In this document: in pieces, positions 57,154-64,000 of the stretch
Layout of the letters: every line of letters starts with the position of its first letter
How positions within the stretch are numbered: position 1 is the first letter of the stretch
NCBI GenBank assembly: GCA_910574455.1
Contig: CAJSYZ010000005.1
Span: 4,340,001 to 4,404,000 of the forward strand
DNA from: Trichaptum fuscoviolaceum
Taxonomy: Eukaryota > Basidiomycota > Agaricomycetes > Hymenochaetales > Trichaptaceae
DNA length: 64,000 nucleotides
Reading direction: 5' to 3'
The notes under the pieces: model-generated
Database searches by the model: none
Told to the model about the DNA's origin: nothing
What the model saw: the letters and a program-made list of their open reading frames with translations, nothing else
Position numbers and translations under genes: made by a program

Positions 57154-60100
57154 TCATTGAGATCGACTCTCGAACGAGCGAAGGAGCTCAAGTATACGAT
57201 GTTCTTCATTTGACTCCCACGGAACGCCAGCACGCTTGCTTTTTTTCACCACATCTTTGACGAACAGTGAATACATGTTCGCTTTTTTTGCAGAGTACGC
57301 AGCTGCTCCAGGATGTCCTTGGTCTTCGTGGACTGTAGAGAGCTTCGTCCAGGCATCACTCATTGCCAGCGAACCTCTACCCATCCTACGAAACTCCTCC
57401 TCCAGTATGTCGACTTCCTCGGTCCATCGACTGCGAGCTGCCCGATGTCTGAACCATTCCACTTGCTTATCTGATTGTTCATGTCAGTGCTTGCACAACA
57501 TATATGATTATCTTTCACTTACCGTCTCTATCCCACTCACTCGCATCCTGATCTACATAGGTTTCATTGCCAAACAACCATATCCACCCAATATTCGCGT
57601 CTCCGGAGTTGAACTCGTGAGGCTCGATGTTCCCTGGCCTATACGTGTCTGTGTCACCTAGGACGGGGAATTCAGGACATGATTCGTCCATCCCTAAACG
57701 TATCATGGCATTACGAGCGCACTTATACTCTGTCACTAGACGTCGTTTAACTCCGTGGACCTTGTCCAATTCGCTTCGCGCTCGAGTATGTTTTGAAACT
57801 GAGCCCGTGTGTCTGCGCCTATCCGTCTCGAGCTCTGCGATCCTTCGAAGTGCCTTTTGAAGCCTAAATATGGAATCGGCCGCATCTCCTTTTCGCAGCT
57901 GGAGTTCGATGTCAACAAACGTATGAAGGTCAAATTCTTCTCGTTGCGCGTTATTGAAAGAGGACGGCATGAACAGTGGTTCGTCTTCAATGGACTGGAG
58001 GTCCATGTCCGGGTCATTAATTATATTGGCGATAGACGGCATGGCCAAACATTGAGCCGCTCGCCATTTGCGCATATCCTTCCAAAGACTTCCACGAAGA
58101 CGCTCGATTTCCGTGCTATCTGGGTTTTCCTTAATTTTGATCTTGATCTTACGTCTGACAGTAATTAGCTCTAAGTCTTTAACTTTGTGAAAGTAACATA
58201 CTGTCTTGCTTCGAAGGCAATGCCTGCATCGATAACATTCTCTATTCTCGACAGCCCTTGCCTTCGTGCCTTCGGATCGTCTAGAGCTAACAAGCTCTTA
58301 AGGACTGTCGCCCTCCCTGGTACTGGTTTCAAGGAATAAGCAAATGAGACACTACTTCAATGACAGAACGTACCGAGCTCCTTTTTCGGCCTGTAAACAC
58401 TGTCCCACTGGCCATCGTCTTTTTGAAACGGCAAAGTTGACATTCCTGCCCATTCATTCACTAAGTCTTCTCCGAATTGTGCACGGGCGTTTTTGTCGGT
58501 GCGCGCAAATTCGGTCGTCTTCTTTGTCAGGGAGTCGCGTGCCTTCTTGAGTTTGATTTGAAGACTTTCTGCTGCAAACATTTAAGTGAGCGCTTCATCA
58601 TTGATATGTATAAGATTATATCTTACTGAGTTTACAGAGTTTCGTCCAGTTCCAATCACCAATGAAATCATCCAAGGTATCGTGTCTGTGCCCTGGATTC
58701 ATCTGCTTTGTGCTACCGGCTGCTTGAATGAGTTCGGACCAAAATCGTTCGATTTCTTCCCCATCGGTCCGTCCAGAGCCTTCCGTGTAATTGAACGAGT
58801 ATCGATATTGACAGTCGTACTTGTGACCTTGAAGGTGCATTTTCCCTACAAGAAATTCGATGCGCTTGGCAAACTTGCGCAGCCCAGGAAAGGACGCGTA
58901 CATTCTGTCGCAGAAGTGTCGGCAGTACTGGCAACCGATGTCATATGCTACGACATGCCTGATCGGACTTTTGTCGTCAGGCTCTTCAGTGGTTTCGTCG
59001 TTAGAAGGTTCAACTTCCGTTGCACTCGAACTGGACCTGGAGTCCACGTATTTCTGCAAGCGTTCGTGAAAGGAACGTATTATGTTTTGAAGGACGTAAT
59101 CTCCTAGTATGAACCTTCGCTCAAGTTAATGACGAGTTGCACGACTACAGACAAATGTACACACCGTTCACCGACTTGAGTGTCCACAGCTCCTCCTGGC
59201 TCTACGAAGCCGTGTCTGCACATTCCCATCAACGTCCCACTACTTCTCTGCTTCTCGTATTTCAGAGACTTGTGTGGTTGCATTGCACGGAAAGGCGAAC
59301 ATGTGCTTTTCTGTTCAAGGCCTTAGTGACGAATATGTTTCATGAACAAAAAAAAACGGACCTCCTCCTCGTCATTTGCGTGCTCTTCTAGATACTTCAG
59401 AAACGGGCCTTCGTCTACAAAGTATCCGCGACCTGTCCATAGAGAGATGTCGTCAGGATCGCAATTTTTCCAAAGGTTGAGGAGGCTGAAGTTCGCGTCC
59501 ATGTTGTTAAATTTCGTATGAATGTAACTAATGCGATGGAATTCAGACCCTATTCCTTTTCAATATCATACGACTAACCTTCGCTTACTACTTTCCCAGC
59601 CTTCTTTCATGTTCATGCCGGGTACAGGACAGGCCATACAGACGACCGCCACAGAACCATTCGGCCGCATGTCTGCACCAACTGAATCGATTCCGAGCGC
59701 CTGGCCACTCCATCTATGAACGGCTAGCCATCGCCAAAGACGCGAGACCCTGCGAAACTGCTGATGGGGAGTCTAAGACGCAGTATTTAGAGACGAAAAA
59801 AGGCACAAATATTCAGAACACTTACTGATATATCCTGAACAAGAGTCATGTCTGATTTGCGTCGAATCGCTCGAAGATAGTCGTAAGAAGCCTTCTTCGA
59901 GGTTCGTGTGTGCAGATGGAAGTCCTTAAGAATCGCGAACGTAAATGCAGATCGCGGTTCTTCTGTGGTCGCTGGGAAAAGCGATGACTTGATAAGTTGC
60001 ATCGCTTTCGAAGGGTGCCCAGGACAGAAGCAAAAGCATACTTGAGCCTTCTGCATACCAGTCGTGTGAATAACATTTATTTCGACGCCTGAGTACTCCT

Positions 60101-60742
60101 CCTTGCTATACGGACATTGTCCGCCATTGTGCAGGAGATGCGTACGCATGCCAATACTTGCGAGGCCACATCGCTCGAAAAAGTTTCCCGTGTGTCGTTC
60201 AATGACGTGAAAAGGATTCTTCGAGTGCGAAGCTAGCACGCATTCCTTACAAGAGACACCAAAATCCGCGCATTCAGTACACCGGAACAGTCGCGGTAAA
60301 CCAGAGCCACAGTCACATATGGTGTTAACCCCTGGAACATGCTGGCTTTCAATGATAGCGTCCTGGATGTCTTTCAATATTGCCATGAAAGGTTCCATGA
60401 AGACCTTCTGTGACTGAAGTATCTCATTAGTTTCTGAGTCTGTTAATAAACATTAAGACGAACCTGATCGTTTACCGCGCCCTTTTTCTGCCTGCGTTGC
60501 TCATTTTCTCCCTCATCCTCATCTTCTACCCTCACACGTTTAGACACTCGATGTCTTTCGTACTCGTCGATAGGAACCAGTCGATCGGTTACGGTTGGGG
60601 GTTGAGACCTATCCTGCGACGCTTGAATCACGGTGTGCTTCACCATCGGGATAGGCGGGACAATGCGCTGGGGAGGTTCATGAAGCGATAAGGTCTGCGC
60701 CTTACGCTTAGGCTTACGACCAGGCTTGGATCTTGCGCTCAT
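57154..60742 (-). CDS. KDZ (Kyakuja-Dileera-Zisupton) transposase, ten exons, 1036 aa
   Basis: Exons on the minus strand: 60464-60742, 59826-60407, 59579-59760, 59362-59527, 59165-59310, 58627-59114, 58374-58571, 58202-58322, 57523-58154 and 57154-57470. The nine introns are 47-65 nt, all phases agree and the sum is 3111 bases with no stop. The N-terminus is basic (KPGRKPKRK), with RVEDEDEGENEQRRQKKG near residue 75. Exon 2 has a CxC2-type Cys cluster (CDCGSGLPRLFRCTEC) and LFPATTEEPRSAFTF. Exons 3-5 carry CMACPVPGMN and MCRHGFVEPGGAVDTQVGER. Exon 6 has the catalytic-core motifs VAYDIGCQY (Asp near 510), VGKMHLQGHKYDCQ and TDGEEIERFWSE (near 570), then DTLDDFIGDWNW. The C-terminus is helical and charged. 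It would move a DNA transposon; such genes are abundant in mushrooms. Splice sites are inferred from frame and family motifs. Confidence 0.9.
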
Positions 60743-61104
60743 TAGGAAGGAAAAGTCAATGTACTGCGAAGGCGGAACAGAATGCGATGGATAGGGGAGG
60801 GATAGGAATGGGGTTGCATGGAGGACAACGAACCATAGGTCTTACGATCGAAAGCGTATTGTACCCCGACCACATAAATTTGAAATTCGCCTTTGTGCTT
60901 GTCTTCATCACATTCTATTATCCCTGTCAGTGGCCCGACGATATGAAATTCAATGGACCACATACCTTAGTTGTGTCAGCCTGTGGTGGCTCACTGGCCA
61001 TGGCAAATCTATCATACTCAGACGTCGGCCTCACTCATGTCAATGCGATGGTCAAAAAAATGGATTCCAAAATACATGCTATTGATACATCAATTTACAG
61101 TCCA
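60743..61104. other. Short intergenic region between the KDZ gene and the 750-aa gene
   Basis: 362 bases; would contain the KDZ promoter. Nothing specific recognised. Confidence 0.5.
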
Positions 61105-63411
61105 TTAGTCCTCTATAAAACATGGAATAGTAGGTAGTCTATCGTGTACTTTAATACATGTGTCCACAAAAAACTTAGTGATACGTCCATAAATTACATC
61201 TTGCAATCCGGAATTGCATTTTGCGACATCAACACCTCGAATTACCTCTGGGCAATCGGGCCAACTCTGAACCGTTTTTGAAAATTGGCCCAACGCTTCA
61301 ATGTCTGGGATATTAGACCAAAAGTTCGACATCTTAGACGGGGATAACGTGTAGCCTTTCCGCCCATCTTCCGTCGTAAACGTCCCTCCATACACTGAAG
61401 CTAGCAATAAGCTCCGTTCCATGATCTGCGCCGGAGACATTCCAGATCGAGGAACGAGCGCCATGTCGATAGTCCACAGGTCATGGATGAAACCAGTCGC
61501 ATGAAGGTCCCATAAAATGTCCTGACGAAGACGATGATCACCCTTTACGTCGTTGAGAGTGACTTTCTTCCCAGTCCTCCACCACGTCGCGACCATGTCA
61601 GGGGAGTACGGCTCAAACTTTCCTTGCACAGCAAACGTGACGCGAACTTCTGCTGCGCGCCCGCGTTTTTTTCGATCGTGCATCCGCGTACTACCGTGGT
61701 CGGAGGAGATCGAGCGCGATCCAGGTTTTATAGTATCGTTTACCTGGATCACCAGTGATGATGTGGAGGCGGGGTCGATTTCTTTGCTTCGAATATAGTC
61801 CCCGTACAATACGTCTCTCCACTGCCGAATTTTGTAGGCTTGATGACCAAAAAGGCTACCCTCCTTCATACGTTGTCGCAAAAAATGTTCGATTCGAACG
61901 TAATTAAGGTAGTACCGAGCCAATCGCTCGGTGTCATGAGGGTCAAAGAGAAAGGGAGGAGGATGGAAGTACGAAGCAGCGTCATCTGGGCGCTTTTTTT
62001 TGTGCAGCCCAATCGACTGCACGGCAGCTAACCAGTGTTTTGCGACGGACGGCAGATCGCGAGTCCCTGGTACCAATCCGTCCGGAATAGTGAACACCAG
62101 AGATCCGGGAGGCGCTTCCTGCTTCCCTTTCTCCTCCATGCGTCGCTTGGGTGCGTTTGACGCTTGCACGCTATCGCTGCCTTGACGCTTGTGCTTGGAC
62201 GGTTTCACAACCTCGAATCGAGAAACCGAGGGCTGGACGGACCTAATACTTGAGGAGCTGGGCCCAGAGCAATCTGTGGAAGGCAAGCGCTGCTGTGGGT
62301 GGTTCGAGCCTCGGGAGTAGGTTCGCATAACACTGACGAGGTCCGTTATTGCGGAGTCAGGGGCCAGTTCACCAGTAGGGGACCGAAGATTAGTGCTTAT
62401 CGGATGGAAGTCACCAATGAAGACGGTCCTGTCCATATAGGTCGGTCGGAGAGTGCACACGAATGCAGAAAAGGGTAGAGAGTGCCCGACGGAGAATATT
62501 TTCGTGGTGGGTCCTATCACCATTGCGTCGCGAATGTACCACGTAGGAATACCAATACGAAATAGTTCCTGAACGACATCGGCAGCTGGTGAAAAAACCC
62601 CTCTGTAAGGCAATGACTGGTCGGCGCGATACGTCGGATTCCTCATACGTGGTCTAACGACATCTACGAGATTGATGTAGCCCACAAATTCGAGGGTCAG
62701 GCGCTGAAGTTCCCGGGCTGTCACCAGACAAGCGTAATAAGGCCCAGGTGTATTAGATAGCCGTTCAATGGCTTGCTCGCCTAGCGTCGATAGCGTCTCG
62801 ACCAATCTCAAGTCAGATCCCTCCTTGAATTCAGATGAAGCACAACGCTCGCGTGCGCGCTGTCGATACAAATAAAAGGCCTGAGCCAATTCGAGACGCT
62901 TTTCTTCCTTCATTAGACCGCAGACGAGGATGTCAACTTCCTTTGCACCACTTTCAATTTCCATCCAATCATTTTCCACAAATTCGTGCCATAAAATTGA
63001 TTCGGTTGTAAAATCGATGGTAGATGTTAATGAACGTAGAATGCGTGGCATAATGGGGATGCAAAAATGGTGGATATTTAAAGAGGAATACATCTGAGGC
63101 CATCTTGTATACTCGTGAGGACCCCATGTCCCATCCTCTCTAATGTAAAGACCGTTGGAATCGATGAAGGGATATTCAGGGACATAAGTCATATTCGGTG
63201 TTGTGGCAACCAAGTCACGATCTAACGAGACAAGAGCGAGGGCATCAAAAGACCCAATAGTGGTCGAACTGTCTGTGAAAGAGTGTTAGAAAGGACATTT
63301 GGTCGTGGACAAAACAATCACAATACCTTGAGAATGCGTTACAGCAAATGACACTTGACGACCTCTCCCACCTCGTAAGTTTGAATTTGACGACGACGAG
63401 ATGTCCGACAT
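61105..63411 (-). CDS. Uncharacterised 750-aa protein next to the KDZ transposase
   Basis: Exon 1 is 63327-63411, starting MSDISSSSNSNLRGGRGR. The intron is 63273-63326 (54 nt, GTATTG to CACAG), and exon 2 is 61105-63272; phase 1 joins cleanly. No catalytic motif is recognised. The central string PYRGVFSPAADVVQELFRIG, followed by IPTWYIRD (about residues 250-277), resembles a motif I recall from repeat-associated Agaricomycete proteins of unknown function. A basic Ser-rich stretch with KPSKHKRQG and APKRRMEEKGK (about 390-415) could be a nuclear localisation signal. No membrane segments. Same strand as the KDZ gene and 362 bases upstream, so it may be a passenger of the same element. Confidence 0.7.
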
Positions 63412-64000
63412 CTGTTGGCCCAAAGTGAGAATAAGATCATAGTAGTAACATCAAGGTACAGCAACGCACTGTGTCCCAGAATGTAAGCTGCTTATTGTTC
63501 GCAGAAAGTATCGCAACTGCGCCGAGCGCGATAAATTCTTGTCATTATAGTCGTGAAGCAACGTCAGCTTCATCCCGACAGGTTCATTACAGTGATAATA
63601 CCTTATTCTTTCCGTCACCGGAGTGTTGCTCCTTCGACAAATCTCCTGGTATCCTATGAGTGCGCGCAACGTCACAAAAACGTCTGCACAATCGTAGGCT
63701 TCACTGCGACACAAAATCGCAATGACACCTAGCCTTACCGCCGGCTCAAAACCGACAGTAAAGGGCTTGGACTATTTCGAAATCGTCGAAGGGGTCTGCG
63801 TTGGCAGAGCGCGCGGTGGGCCCGAGGACGAGGGTGAGTGAAACAGATAGAGAAACGAAAGCAGAAGAACTCTGGGGATGAAAATCATTAGCTCGCCCAA
63901 TGACGACATTAGAGTTGATTTTGTTACTATAAATTATGGCAACAGAAAGTGCCCTGCTCGAATTTTGCCTTTCGGCAGTGAAATGCCGACTTAAATAATA
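63412..64000. other. Right edge, no gene called
   Basis: A minus-strand frame at 63451-63714 is open but has no recognisable features. No terminal inverted repeat partner for the 56247 boundary was found. Confidence 0.4.

Noticed and set aside
57627..59107. Plus-strand frames over the KDZ region (for example 58586-59107)
   Set aside because: The minus strand gives a complete spliced KDZ protein with family motifs; the plus frames have none.
63451..63714. Minus-strand 87-codon frame upstream of the 750-aa gene
   Set aside because: No homology recognised and no clean splice into MSDISSSSN; the ATG at 63411 is a sufficient start.

Overview
The window is genomic DNA of a filamentous basidiomycete, most likely an Agaricomycete. 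The evidence is short introns (47-65 nt), a KDZ (Kyakuja-Dileera-Zisupton) transposase, a chromodomain Ty3/gypsy element, a fungal alpha-1,3-glucan synthase fragment, and a multi-membrane-span protein family of the kind expanded in mushroom-forming fungi. It is an accessory, transposon-rich region; no housekeeping gene, rRNA or tRNA was recognised.

Left part (1-11583): a Ty1/copia retrotransposon whose 5' LTR is cut by the window edge. A Ty3/gypsy chromovirus (2077-8782, LTRs nearly identical, target duplication GTACG) is nested in its integrase gene. The copia element carries a half-tRNA primer binding site and has lost a catalytic Asp of its reverse transcriptase. The gypsy element is young but has a one-base lesion between protease and reverse transcriptase.

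Middle part (11584-56246): a tandem array of segmental duplications with a period of about 8 kb, five full units and a partial sixth. Each unit holds a plus-strand C2H2 zinc-finger gene (here called Z) and, convergent with it, a minus-strand two-exon gene for a polytopic membrane protein of about 575-627 residues (here called M), plus conserved flanking modules. All five M genes keep their reading frames, apart from a transposon in exon 1 of M4. All six Z genes have lesions, mostly different from copy to copy. The array was hit by at least three mobile elements: the copia element (its uninterrupted site is visible in unit 5), a 945-bp TIR element in M4 exon 1, and a 2.6-kb inverted-repeat element in unit 5. 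The last contains a decayed piece of an alpha-1,3-glucan synthase gene and a smaller nested TIR element.

Right part (56247-64000): a cluster of GTGAATGATTCAC-like repeats, then an apparently intact ten-exon KDZ transposase gene (minus strand, 1036 aa) and, upstream of it on the same strand, a two-exon gene for a 750-aa protein of unknown function. The array ends abruptly inside the 3' end of the last Z gene, so this block may be a large KDZ transposon inserted there, with its other end outside the window.

The possible undescribed system is the repeated Z-M pair: a DNA-binding protein gene and a membrane protein gene amplified together, with M copies that stay open and look recombined while the Z copies decay. 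Its function is unknown.
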